NCBI GenBank assembly: GCA_014338405.1
Contig: JTDE01001490.1
Location: 61,420-125,419, forward strand
Reading direction: 5' to 3'
Source of the DNA: Paragonimus skrjabini miyazakii
Lineage: Eukaryota > Platyhelminthes > Trematoda > Plagiorchiida > Troglotrematidae
Length of the DNA stretch: 64,000 nucleotides
Part shown: positions 46,801 to 53,020 of the stretch, one piece after another
Position numbering within the stretch: the stretch's first letter is position 1
How the letters are laid out: each line of letters starts with the position of its first letter
Translations under genes and position numbers: made by a program
Notes under the pieces: generated by a model
The model's input: only the letters and a program-made list of their open reading frames with translations
What the model was told of the DNA's origin: nothing
The model's database searches: none

Positions 46801-48836
46801 AGTCACGACTAAAAAGGAATAGCTAACCATAAACCTCTCAATAATTTGTGAAACCTTCCACACTGGAGTGTTCCCCACTATGTTAGCCTTCATAATCCGC
46901 CCACACCTAAAAAGGAACAGACAGTCCACTCGTTTTTACCTTAAAAACACTTAGCGTTTGGTGAAAATGCTCACAGATGAGCCACTGGAAGAGGTATTTG
47001 GCTAAGTAAAATCCCCTAATCAGAAAGACTGGCAGAATCAGGCCAACTCACGGTGAATTATAGACATCACAGAAGAGACCCGTTTTTTTGTCTACAAAGT
47101 GATCTACATCCCGGGATATGCACTAGCACATCTTTTTTCGTTAAACAAGGATGGGCTTTTATGGGGCCATTTGCTCGGACTGAGTAATGGAATGAGTATT
47201 GGTTACCTTGCAGACAGAATTGCTTCACATTTATGATATGCTGTCGCAGGAACCCATTGCCCAACTCCGCGGTCACGGCCGAATAGGTTGAATTTTTAAA
47301 CATTACTCAATCAGTGCTCAGTTGAGGAAAAACTCGCACAACAAGTTTCCTACCCGTAGTTCTAGCCCAGTTTCACGGATCATTAAATGCGCATATCTGC
47401 CGGAATGTTTTTTTAGTGTTTCAGCATGCGCTGCTGATATGGTTACAGCCGGTTATTTCGTTGAAGTTTCTTTTATTTATTTTGATTCATCTTTACTTTG
47501 AACCCATAAACCGTCCAACACAGTTTTTCACCGATCAATACAGAGTGCAACGCACGAACAGAGGTCCTTCTTCCTTTTGTAACAGCCTGCGAACCTAATT
47601 TAGAACAGACCCAGTTGCGGAAAATCTGGGCTTCGGCTGGATTCGAATCAGCGACAGGAACAGCACGCCCAAACGCAGCAAGCGCTCCACCAGCTGAGCC
47701 ATGAAGCAACGTTAGGAGCTAGGAATTACCCACAAATACTTATAAGTAAGTAAGTAAGTAAGTGAGCAGGTGAGTAACTAATTGTAAATAATACAATTTC
47801 AATGCTCAAGGGTGGCTTTGGTAAATTCCAGTGTGAACTTTTGAGAAATCCTGTTTAGACAATCAAGCCGATAAAACATTTGAGGGATTCCATTCGACAC
47901 AATGGATTGGGAGGATAACTGAGTGCAAATGCAAAAAATTCTGCTAGGTAGCTCAGCTGATAGAGCACTTGCTGCGTTTGGGCATGCTGTTTTTGTTGCT
48001 AGTTCGAATCCAGCTGAAGCCCAAATTTTTCAAATTGGGACTCATCTGAATTATGAAATCTGCCACATTACTTACAAGTGATCTATGAGGCTATCGAATT
48101 TGATTAGTGTTTATCTTGTATTGGTCTGAAATCGCAAATTCAAACTAATGCTTCACCCCTGGCTTGTAGTTTTACCTAGATATTCTCCCGAATATCAGCT
48201 AGTGATACCGTTCACAGATCTAACCATGTTCTGACTAAGCAATACCCGCTCTTTTACTCACACACAACTCGTTGACCACACTACTAATTGTAAAGTACGT
48301 CCATGTAGTCATTTGCATTGTACGCTGAACATAACTTGGGAGCATGCTCGCTTATTGATCGATGGACTGCTCGAGGAATCCTTCAAGTAATTGTATGACA
48401 ATCGTCCATGTTTTGAGTGCGGGAAAGTGAGTTGATACTATGTCCCGATCCCACATTTCGTAGAGTTGTTTGTGCTTGTGTACTATACTACTGGGATAAA
48501 GGACTCAGCAGAATGTGTCGTACCGATACTTGCGACAGGTTAGTCGTAAGTAAAACATTCGTAAACACTCCAGAAGCATTTGACGGTTTAAGTAAGCATC
48601 AGGACAAGCATTACCCGTTCTTTTCTCTCATTTCTCTGAGGTTTTGTGTTTTTTACTTTTTCAGCTCATGAACGATACAGACTGGGTGCGCGTGTTTGAC
48701 GGTAGTGAGTGTTTGTCTCAGGAAAGACTCCTGCGAAATGACACCGTGATCAACTCAACTGGGAACGCCATGGTAGTGTTGTTTTTCTCTACTAGTCCAC
48801 CAGAAAGCCAGATTTTCGAAATAAAATACGCAATAA
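22821..48836 (+). CDS. Secreted multi-CUB-domain protein gene, incomplete model (listed exons only)
   Basis: Nine exons are supported: 22821-22881, 24537-24685, 28012-28207, 33433-33569, 34190-34361, 35505-35665, 37368-37563, 40661-40800, 48665-48836. They encode a signal peptide and four CUB domains (A1, B1, A2, B2). CUB is an extracellular beta-sandwich module of about 110 residues used for protein binding in secreted and surface proteins. Every domain is split by a phase-0 intron after its first half, and all between-domain introns are phase 1, the arrangement expected for shuffled or duplicated modules. A and B types alternate, so a two-domain block has probably duplicated. No protease, EGF, LDL-receptor or transmembrane exon was found. 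The 3' end is missing. Joining A1 directly to B1 would make a TGA, so either an exon is unseen, A1 and B1 are alternatives, or part of the locus is dead. Ligand and tissue are unknown. Confidence 0.75.
22882..24536 (+). other. Intron 1 of the multi-CUB gene
   Basis: Starts GTAAGT and ends TTTCAG. About 1.65 kb. The minus frame 23463-23654 and plus frame 22891-23085 inside it have no recognisable domain. Confidence 0.6.
24537..24685 (+). CDS. Exon 2: CUB A1, first half
   Basis: Follows TTTCAG and ends AAA|GTAGGT; 149 nt, entering in phase 1 and leaving in phase 0. It encodes PCGYVYELEINGSISY, then SLLCSWKIKTTGKKRIKLE and PVTFK. The first conserved CUB cysteine pair (C in PCG and C in LLCSW) and the aromatic after the second cysteine are present, as is the G-x-I-S strand that opens the domain. 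Closest relative in the window is exon 6 (35505-35665). Confidence 0.85.
24985..25105 (+). repeat. Single arm of the palindromic MITE-like family
   Basis: Contains CCCCGGTTAAG, GCAACGTTTCAACCCTCT and AACGATTTAAATCAGAA in the same order as the left arm of the 50912-51186 palindrome. Only one arm is present here. It lies in the intron between the halves of CUB A1. Confidence 0.7.
25116..25245 (-). repeat. tRNA-derived SINE, family S1, copy 3 (truncated)
   Basis: A minus-strand copy of the S1 tail and body (GAGTTTCGCTCTCATTAGAG in plus orientation, GACTGGAAAGTCTATGGGAA on the minus strand). The tRNA-like head is missing. It faces copy 4 head to head across about 200 bases. Confidence 0.75.
25449..25670 (+). 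repeat. tRNA-derived SINE, family S1, copy 4
   Basis: A full plus-strand copy starting ATAATTCGGTCGTG. A-box-like TTGGCGTAGTGG and B-box-like GGTTCTAGTCCC are 40-50 bases apart, followed by CTGACGAGCTCTAATGAGAG and a tail ending TTGTGGGTGATGTT. The polymerase III promoter boxes are what would have driven its transcription. The anticodon part is not tRNA-like enough to call a tRNA gene. Confidence 0.8.
26335..26480 (-). repeat. tRNA-derived SINE, family S1, copy 5 (decayed)
   Basis: The plus strand shows AGTTTCGCTCTTTTTAAACC, CGTCATTAGTGCATG and GGCTGGGATTTGATTTC, a worn minus-strand S1 copy with body and B-box still recognisable. Confidence 0.6.
27277..27545. repeat. Element with inverted tRNA-like arms, family S2, copy 1
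   Basis: The left arm (27281-27360) read on the minus strand, and the right arm (27458-27545) read on the plus strand, are both tRNA-like. The right arm has CCTTAGCTCAGCTGGTGG (A-box), TTGCTGTGTCCGGGTATGCT and TTTCTGCCGCTGG, followed by a decayed B-box. The left arm keeps GATTCGAATC and the GTCCAGACACGGTAAATGC mirror. The arms face head to head across about 100 bases. Confidence 0.65.
28012..28207 (+). CDS. Exon 3: CUB A1, second half
   Basis: Follows CCTTTAG and ends AAAT|GTGAGT; 196 nt, phase 0 in and phase 1 out. It encodes RACSNCSTVNDVYIFDGPDC, then GPVYSSGQTISVLYLRFG and SSGFTTNFYK. The acidic FDG calcium-site motif, the SSG-x-x-I-x-V strand and the final SGF-x-x-x-FY strand are classic CUB features. 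Three cysteines are present. The exon is the same length as 37368-37563 and its closest relative. Its last base is T, which matters for the next join. Confidence 0.85.
29065..29134 (+). CDS. Candidate second signal-peptide exon (weak)
   Basis: ATG at 29065 opens MRLHLHMLLVISLTGFLIM then RGSD, with a hydrophobic core like a secretory leader. It could be spliced at T|GTAAAA (phase 1) at 29134. That phase fits the start of A2 or B2 but gives TGA with B1. The donor is poor and no transcript signal is visible. It may be the start of a second gene copy or chance. Confidence 0.2.
29137..29220 (-). repeat. Relic arm of family S2
   Basis: AATCCAGACTTTGGCTGGAT and the following CTGTTTAGCCAGG match the left arm of the 47.6-kb element at spaced positions. 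No opposing arm is visible. Confidence 0.4.
31171..31492 (+). pseudogene. Decayed CUB unit (two relic exons, 31171-31273 and 31367-31492)
   Basis: The first relic follows GTCTTCAG and encodes FCGNAGRSTKITIHLKG then EIWFFWE. The leading C-G and the tryptophan-rich strand are where a CUB first half has them. A stop follows, and the segment ends AAA|GTGAGT, the donor and phase used by the working first-half exons. The second relic follows TTTCGCAG and encodes SLMFSNQLRF, then GKDQVLRNTTTNISSTA and a stop. It lines up with ERLLRNDTVINSTGNA of exon 9. It starts one base out of phase, has two stops and lacks the end of the domain, so it is a pseudo-domain of the B type. Confidence 0.55.
33433..33569 (+). 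CDS. Exon 4: CUB B1, first half
   Basis: Follows TTTCAAG and ends AAG|GTACGT; 137 nt, phase 1 in and phase 0 out. It encodes NCGAEISDNYGIITNSNNPN, then IICTWRISGAADSIIRLNF. It has both first-half cysteines, the G-x-I-T-x-(S/N)-x-x-x-P loop of CUB domains and the C-T-W-R-I strand. It is closest to exon 8. Its first two bases, GA, would turn the T left by exon 3 into TGA; with the C left by exon 1 they give CGA (Arg). Confidence 0.85.
33957..33979. repeat. (GTT)n microsatellite
   Basis: About seven GTT units, in the intron between the halves of CUB B1. Confidence 0.9.
34190..34361 (+). CDS. Exon 5: CUB B1, second half
   Basis: Follows ATTTCAG and ends ATTA|GTGAGT; 172 nt, phase 0 in and phase 1 out. 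It encodes LLQMFDGENCLSSAKLL, then NGNVVNSTTNTVVLLFYS and IFKIDYAI. It has the FDG motif, the second-half cysteine and the N-S-T-x-N-x-V-V-L-L-F strand. Only one cysteine is present, so the usual second disulfide cannot form. Same length as exon 9 and its nearest relative. Its last base, A, joins to GT of exon 6 to give AGT (Ser). Confidence 0.85.
34362..35504 (+). other. Intron between CUB B1 and CUB A2
   Basis: Bounded by GTGAGT and CTCCAG. No repeat or open frame of note. Confidence 0.6.
35505..35665 (+). CDS. Exon 6: CUB A2, first half
   Basis: Follows CACTCCAG and ends AAA|GTGAGG; 161 nt, phase 1 in and phase 0 out. It encodes DRKDVCKEIFDGRAEGLISS, then GQMFCNWKIVTNNTGTLKL and QIEKFK. 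It aligns with exon 2 (C...G-x-I-S...C-x-W-K-I...K) with a slightly longer loop. Both first-half cysteines are present. Confidence 0.85.
35666..37367 (+). other. Intron inside CUB A2
   Basis: About 1.7 kb. It contains a GC-richer open frame at 36090-36422 (110 residues, cysteine-rich at its start) and another at 36866-37201. Neither has a domain I recognise, and both lie inside an intron whose ends are well supported. Confidence 0.5.
37368..37563 (+). CDS. Exon 7: CUB A2, second half
   Basis: Follows TTTTTTAG and ends AAAT|GTGAGT; 196 nt, phase 0 in and phase 1 out. It encodes FDSMYVFDGPDCMSPRIAEV, then PIYSTGSQLTLMYVTG and GDFGIIAKYTK. It has the same length and the same FDGPDCM core as exon 3, but lacks the two extra cysteines at the start of exon 3. 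The final T joins to CA of exon 8 to make TCA (Ser), keeping the frame open. Confidence 0.85.
37564..40660 (+). other. Intron between CUB A2 and CUB B2
   Basis: About 3.1 kb, bounded by GTGAGT and CTTCAG. It contains a SINE-like block near its 3' end and a repeat-like, GC-richer patch near 38250-38470. No coding evidence. Confidence 0.55.
40528..40645 (+). repeat. tRNA-like SINE fragment, family S3
   Basis: TGTGGTTAGCACAATCGCTT resembles an A-box region, and GGAGTTAGAATCCCGG resembles a B-box about 25 bases later. The tail then reads GCAGCATTGACGAGTTGAAA. It is different from S1 and S2. It ends only about 15 bases before the splice acceptor of exon 8. Confidence 0.5.
40661..40800 (+). CDS. 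Exon 8: CUB B2, first half
   Basis: Follows CCTTCAG and ends GGA|GTAAGT; 140 nt, phase 1 in and phase 0 out. It encodes NCGGKLKGKHGTITNPGPT, then MLCIWRISAKSGRKIQLHF and RDSG. It has the C-G, G-x-I-T-N-P and C-I-W-R-I motifs of a CUB first half. It is nearest to exon 4. Confidence 0.85.
41115..41251 (+). pseudogene. CR1/jockey-like LINE relic, left part (before gypsy insertion)
   Basis: The plus strand reads IPF then, after a one-base shift, VLKSCTIELALNNRSLSISR, LTKI, a stop, and KQPKFSPKFTGGCRDG. This matches the F-x-LLK-x-x-x-x-E-L-A ... L-P-x-x-W-K-x-A-x-V-x-P-I-F-K-G-G segment that opens LINE RT domains. It breaks off exactly at the left LTR and resumes as LTNYPPLRL after the right LTR. 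Confidence 0.7.
41247..41251 (+). repeat. Target-site duplication GATGG, left copy
   Basis: Five bases directly before the TGT of the left LTR, repeated directly after the right LTR at 46059-46063. Confidence 0.85.
41252..41593 (+). repeat. Left LTR of Ty3/gypsy element
   Basis: 342 bases, TGT...TCA, same length as the right LTR. An AATAAA polyadenylation signal lies at 41528-41533. The two LTRs differ at about 5 of the last 313 positions, all transitions, but at 8 of the first 29. Confidence 0.92.
41594..41610 (+). other. Putative primer-binding site, overlapping gag ATG
   Basis: One base after the LTR end, TGGCGACAGAAG begins with the TGG expected opposite the CCA end of a tRNA. The first seven bases fit a serine-type tRNA end, but the match then weakens, so the primer is not assigned. 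The TG of this site is also part of the gag start codon ATG at 41594. Confidence 0.5.
41594..43207 (+). pseudogene. Gypsy gag and protease region, interrupted
   Basis: ATG at 41594 opens MATEVKLNPIMTISMEQMQ with a glutamine run. In-frame stops at 41738 (TAA) and 42173 (TAG) break one continuous frame that otherwise runs to 43207. The capsid part has FDSWFHKYEDIF and MAHLPEDMKVRLFLQRLGTT. Near 42440-42540 is a double zinc-binding stretch, CWYCTEWHFARHHPF then HICNRCGKRDHKEICC, the nucleocapsid. Near 42700 the aspartic protease site reads LQLDTASDITSIS, with alanine following DT. It would bind RNA, assemble the capsid and process the polyprotein. The frame is lost just before the RT domain at about 43150-43180. 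Confidence 0.88.
43104..45712 (+). pseudogene. Gypsy pol: RT, RNase H, integrase, frameshifted
   Basis: RT begins WADLIVVVKKANGGVRMCAD, shifts frame near 43320, and has FQYTRLSFGIKTAPAIFQQ and the catalytic AYLDDIII (YLDD at 43516-43527, intact). RNase H starts near 43915 with EVSSDVSNFGIGAVISH and continues with EKNYNQIEKKALSIIF and LLIDHKPLLTIF. Integrase follows from about 44695, with a CQRCEGC zinc segment, LHLDFAGP (first Asp), IVSDNGLQFTS (second Asp) and YHPQSNGQAERFVDTF (Glu), so the D-D-E set is complete. A basic tail with HINQLRRNPG ends the frame. Stops at about 43858, 44881, 45163 and 45460, and several shifts, disable it. Confidence 0.9.
45705..45716 (+). other. Polypurine tract
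   Basis: AAAAAGGGGAGG, directly followed by the TGTT that starts the right LTR: the site that primes plus-strand DNA synthesis. Confidence 0.88.
45717..46058 (+). repeat. Right LTR of Ty3/gypsy element
   Basis: 342 bases, TGT...TCA. It opens with a perfect palindrome, TTAAGAGA-CGCA-TCTCTTAA, which is absent from the left LTR. AATAAA lies at 45992-45997. Confidence 0.92.
46059..47010 (+). pseudogene. CR1/jockey-like LINE relic, right part (after gypsy insertion)
   Basis: After GATGG the RT resumes: LTNYPPLRL, SKIMEG, FGIITKQQHD, then VAYPDFSKVIDRVNHFILLR (catalytic block with the second D changed to I-D), RLLAWLEDYLTQCMFSI, a stop, SGVLQGAILG, a stop, and LLYADDT with the YADD box intact at 46542-46553. 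After a frame shift come LNCLNQRSIENNLPSNFNKR and YYLGDTKLM-x-x-CERDLKAILTD, then IRPHLKRN. These are LINE RT palm and thumb landmarks in order. The piece before the insertion is at 41115-41251. No endonuclease part was seen. Confidence 0.88.
47608..48042. repeat. Element with inverted tRNA-like arms, family S2, copy 2 (best copy)
   Basis: A 435-bp element. The left arm (47608-47702, minus) and right arm (47947-48042, plus) are each about 95 bases and roughly 80% alike as inverted repeats. Each reads as a tRNA-like unit: A-box TAGCTCAGCTGATAGAGC, then TTGCTGCGTTTGGGCATGCT, then B-box GTTCGAATCC, then AGCTGAAGCCCAAATTTT. Heads point inward and tails outward. The middle has AAATTCCAGTGTGAACTTTT and GAGAAATCCTG, shared with the 57.3-kb copy. 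It lies in the intron inside CUB B2. Confidence 0.75.
47744..47764. repeat. (AAGT)n microsatellite
   Basis: About five AAGT units, inside the S2 element. Confidence 0.85.
48665..48836 (+). CDS. Exon 9: CUB B2, second half
   Basis: Follows TTTTTCAG and ends ATAA|GTAAGT; 172 nt, phase 0 in and phase 1 out. It encodes DTDWVRVFDGSECLSQERLL, then INSTGNAMVVLFFSTS and QIFEIKYAI. It has the W-V-R-V-F-D-G motif, a single cysteine and the N-S-T-G-N-x-x-V-V-L-F-F strand, and is the same length as exon 5. Because it ends in phase 1 with a good donor, at least one more exon must follow, but none was recognised downstream in the window. Confidence 0.85.
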
Positions 48837-49539
48837 GTAAGTTGACCGATCGATACAATTACAACTTTTGAACGACATTATTAGTGAGGAGTTGCCTTTA
48901 TTGGTACGGTGCCATTCTATTTCATTCCAGTAGCTATTTCAGCACAGTACTAAAATTTAATACTATACGACAGTATCTGCTAAGTACTGGAAAACTAATC
49001 TAGTTTGCACTTTGCCAGGCAACTTACAGGATCCACTTGAGGCGTGAGAACGATACTAGGATCATAATAAACGAAATTTGCACAGGAGATGAGAATTGAC
49101 AATAGGATTCTGGAAGATCGAGAACCAACTAAGCCAATGTTGGTTATGGTTCAATAATAACCGGACAGCCTGTCCTATATGATCGTTATTTGCTGGTTAG
49201 GAAATTTCTATTGAATTGTGACATTAGTTAATCTTAACTAGTCGCCAGTAAACCGTTCCAATTAACTGTACACACTGGCTCTATGAGGCCGTCAGTCCCA
49301 TTGAAAAGTACAACTCTATAACCTGGCGAACGCAGAAACCGCCTCAGTCGCGTGGTCCATTTAATCTAGGTCAAAGCTGTACCCCGTTAGTTTGTCTGCA
49401 AAAAGGTCTATCGCTACTTTCAGCCGTCCCCTGATTCGTGTTGCTGGACTCGAGTGACTTTGACCATGAATCAGCTGCTGAGTGGTCTAGCGAGAATCAA
49501 ACATCACTATAAGTAGTCTTCTACATAAGATTCATTTGA
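48837..49539. other. Downstream of last CUB exon, nothing recognised
   Basis: If the gene continues, this is intron. No CUB, transmembrane or terminal exon pattern was found. Confidence 0.4.
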
Positions 49540-49559
49540 TGGCCACTTTTTGCGTTTAG

Positions 49560-49850
49560 TATTCCAGTTCACTTTTTGTAATGGATGTGCTATATTTTCT
49601 GACTAATTATCTGAAAACGTTACTTTTACTGTGTACGGAGAATGTCAGCTTTAACTTCCAAACCACACCGTACAGACAAATCGACGTAGTAGCGATGGGT
49701 ATTCCATTAGGCCCCCTTCTTGCTAACTTTTCGTGATCATTTACGTCTAGTGTGAGGCATTAAAAGCAAGATGTATGAGTTGAAGTGGTTTACGTCCATT
49801 TTTGTTACGATTATCAAGCGCTTGTTGGTTAGCGGTCGTCTGTCTTCAAA
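49560..49850 (+). pseudogene. Penelope-like RT relic
   Basis: The plus strand reads ENVSFNFQTTPYRQIDVVAMG then IPLGPLLAN, the Penelope block F-x-F-N-x-x-x-Y-x-Q-x-x-G-V-A-M-G-S-P-L-G-P-L-L-A-D with few changes, followed by a stop. Flanking sequence is too decayed to read the YxDD box with confidence. It is the only Penelope fragment on the plus strand. Confidence 0.65.
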
Positions 49851-50911
49851 ATGACAACTTTTCTAGTAAGTTACTGGTCTCTACAAATTAGTTTTCCTCA
49901 GTTTTTAGTGCCTCCTTCCCCTCTATCTTACTAAACCTTTTGTTTGCTTGAGTGTCTCCCGTCTAACTGGTGCTATCATTTAAGTCTGAGTAGATTAACT
50001 AATGGTATCCACACTTCTTTGGCAGTGTGGTAATCTCAAGACAGAATTATGGAACTGAAGTCATACTAAAAAACAAAAACATATTAAGAGTTAGTCTAAA
50101 AATAAGTGACTGCACACACTCATACTAGATGCAGCTAGTCAGGATATTTGCTATTTGAGTAAATGTGATCAATGTGGTTAGGGTTTTCTTTCAATTATTC
50201 CTTCTATAGCTTTACACATTTACAGTTTCTTCATCATTTAAAGAGACCGCCAAATAACAACGAACTAAACGAAGTGATGAATCAGGAGGACTAAGTGTTT
50301 TCTGGTTTTTATGTTAAAATGGCTGCTTAATGATGAAAATTCATACGAGAAACATAAATTGTGCGAGCTTAGAATTGTTCACAAAAGTATCAGTAATTCA
50401 CTAATGAGCGCATCGCCATCATTGGGCACCTTTGCTGGAGAATAAAGGTTTCATTTGTCAAAACCATGACGCAGCGTTCAGTGTGAAACTTATATTGACG
50501 GATATTACTTTATAGTCATTGTCTCTCACATTATGACATAGTTATTCATGGGAAATTTTGAAGCACGCTGTCTGAGGAGAAATGCGTTTTCAGACTGGGC
50601 GCGTAAGATGTTGTGGGAGATATACTGTTTCTTCAAAAGAGGTTTATTGCATCCCAGATATGTCAAACCACAGTTTGCAGTTCCATATACTGATGAAAAC
50701 GATTCAACTCTCTGATATGTAGCAGAAGGAACTACCAGTGATATGGGCTTACCAGATAACATCAACACAAAAACAGTACATGCACTCACACTATGCTGAA
50801 TAACTTTAATCTATTGACTGAACAAAACCGCCCCTCCTACTGAACGCGCAGCTTTCTTTATCACGTAACAGACTAACAAAACGAATACGAGAAAACATAC
50901 TGTGCTTTGTG
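49851..50911. other. No gene recognised
   Basis: The minus frame at 50526-50789 (87 residues) has no motif. Nothing else noted. Confidence 0.5.
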
Positions 50912-51186
50912 TTGATACTCATTATTAAGTAATTCCGTGGTTAAGCCATGACTAGTGAAAAACAAAAGAGTTAGCGGTTTCGCAACGTTTCGACCCTCTC
51001 GGAGAGCCGTTATCAAGCAATTTAAATCAGAAACTTCACAATCTGGAAGCTTGCACATGGTAAATTTTCTGATTTAAATCGTTTGATAAGGGCTTTTTGA
51101 GAGGGTCGAAACGTTGTGAAACAGATAACTCTTTTGCTTTTAACTCGTTGTGGCTTAACCAAGGAACTACTCAATAAACCAACAAG
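50912..51186. repeat. Palindromic MITE-like element
   Basis: The left arm (50912-51033) and the reverse complement of the right arm (51061-51186) match over about 120 bases: GTGGTTAAGCC, AAAGAGTTA, CAACGTTTCGACCCTCT, AATTTAAATCAGAAA. A spacer of about 27 bases separates them, so the whole is a near-continuous hairpin. A single-arm copy is at 24985-25105. No coding capacity. The mechanism of spread is unknown. Confidence 0.8.
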
Positions 51187-52660
51187 CATACTTTACGTAT
51201 TACAGTAACTGTTGGTACTTCAGAATTCTGAATTAGTCAAGGTGGCAAATGGAAAAACTTTGCAGCATTTTTCAGAACCTTTGTAATATAAGGAATCATG
51301 TCAGCTTCCGAGCCAACAAGTTGGTTAATTAATCCGAAGTATATGGGATTCCATTGCATGGCGATGGGGTGCAGCGACATGCTGGGTCATCAATATATTT
51401 TCTGTAGAGGTAAAAACGTTAAAGGTTTATCAAGGCAAGTGTACAAGTAGTTCAGCATGCCTAACAATGAATCCTCTTAAACATTGTGTTAAGGTCATGT
51501 TGGCCATTACGGCGTATCGACTCTGGATTCCTTTGGAATGATTAGTACTTTGTAATGTGCAATCGAATTCAAAATGAAAATGGCCACATCACCTGAATCG
51601 TGCCTATGTCGCAGACCAGCCTTTTGGGCAACTTCCTAAATCAATGAGATAAATGCTGGTATATTCTTTATCTAAACTATGTTACAAAACCTTCATTCTA
51701 CCACTGATTTTTCTCTGCACGATCAGTACTCACCACCACACATTTGCATTTGTTTGGAAAACACCTGGTCCCACCAAGGAGACGGTTGGCAGCTGTTCCA
51801 ACCTATGTGGGACTCATGAGCACCACGCACACTGGTGGACTGAATCCGTGACCCGTGAATAGGTAATATATTGTAGTCTTTACTAGACTATGGAGTGGCA
51901 GTTACCGTGGTTGCACGAAGATACGTGAAATCTTTTCCTCATCTGTTGCGCTTCTTTCGCTGAATTCTTCGATGGATATTTACTCGTCTGTAGGCCAGTC
52001 ACAAAACGACTGGTGGATTTTAGCCTAGGAATAAAGTAAACGCGACAGATAAAGAGAATAACCTTTATTTGTGTTTCTACTCTGGGAGACAGTCTCCGTT
52101 TTGTTTCGTCAGGTAACAATTTATGGGTGCGCGTTATTTACCTACAGATATTAATTAGCAGCTTTACTGTTAAGTATCCACAGCTATTTTGATCCGATAT
52201 AACCAGCTCGCAAACAAATATAAGATGTAATAGTTTAGTCCAAGCCAATCTTACGAAAAATATTTCAAAAATGAAATACTATCAAAGTTGGACAGCGCAC
52301 TCGCGGTCCATGTGACTGAGTTGATAACCAAGTAGTTTTTCTTTCTATGGACGGTATTCCAAATGTCCAGGTTGTGGTAGAGATAGCTCATTTTTTAATA
52401 AAAACCACACCACAAACCTTACAGGACAAGGCTAACCAGGTTTCTTACAGTCTACATATACTCAAGCCAAGGCTTTTAGGCTAATTAGTCACGAAGTAAG
52501 CGTTAGCTTGGTATTCATCGCTGATGTGCATGCAATCTAGAAATGGCTATTACTCTTTCCATTAAAATGTTAGCCAGAATGGTCTGAAACAGGTTTACGA
52601 TTTTGGAGTAATGAACCTTTAAATACCGGTTAATGGTAGGAGATTTCTAGTCAATGTGAA
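51187..52660. other. No gene recognised
   Basis: The plus frame 51653-51862 has a hydrophobic N-terminal half and cysteines but no family or splice support. Other frames are short. Confidence 0.45.
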
Positions 52661-52715
52661 CTGAATATCATCCACGACTGCTGGCCGCTGTCGTATCCTT
52701 AGATACATTTCCGTC
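52661..52715 (-). repeat. tRNA-derived SINE S1 tail fragment
   Basis: GAATATCATCCACGACTGCT and GGCCGCTGTCGTATCC match the S1 tail in minus orientation. It faces the full plus copy at 52802. Confidence 0.5.
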
Positions 52716-52801
52716 AATCACTTTCAAGCAGAAAACAATATACTCCAGCTTCGGTGTTGTAAGCGTTCCTTACAAACGAATGTTGTTGGGTGTGTGCATA
52801 T

Positions 52802-53020
52802 GACAATTCGGCCGTGCCTAATGTGAGGTCAACGGCGCAGTGTTCAACACAGTTGCTTCGTGAAAGCGTGGGTGGTGTTTGAAGTCCGGTCTTAGCAAGG
52901 GTATTCACTGCTGACTAGTTCTAATGGATACATACCTTGAGCATAATGCTTTTCACGGAAGAGGCCAGCTGAAAATTCTGTGAGAATGCGTTAGCCGCAG
53001 TCAGTTGTGTGTAAAGTTCA
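52802..53020 (+). repeat. tRNA-derived SINE, family S1, copy 6
   Basis: Starts GACAATTCGGCCGTGCCTAA, then ACGGCGCAGTGTTCAACA (A-box region), GTTTGAAGTCCG (B-box region), CTGACTAGTTCTAATGG, and a tail at about 53010. Moderately decayed. Confidence 0.72.

Larger units (their letters stand above)
40801..48664 (+). other. Intron inside CUB B2, expanded by nested transposons
   Basis: At 7.9 kb it is the longest intron here, versus 0.6 kb for the equivalent intron of CUB B1. It holds a LINE relic, the Ty3/gypsy element inside it, and an S2 element, all listed separately. Together these account for most of the difference. Confidence 0.7.

Noticed and set aside
47641..48010. tRNA genes, suggested by good A- and B-boxes
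   Set aside because: The A-to-B spacing and the sequence between do not give a tRNA anticodon arm, and several diverged copies with attached tails exist, so these are SINE-type repeats.
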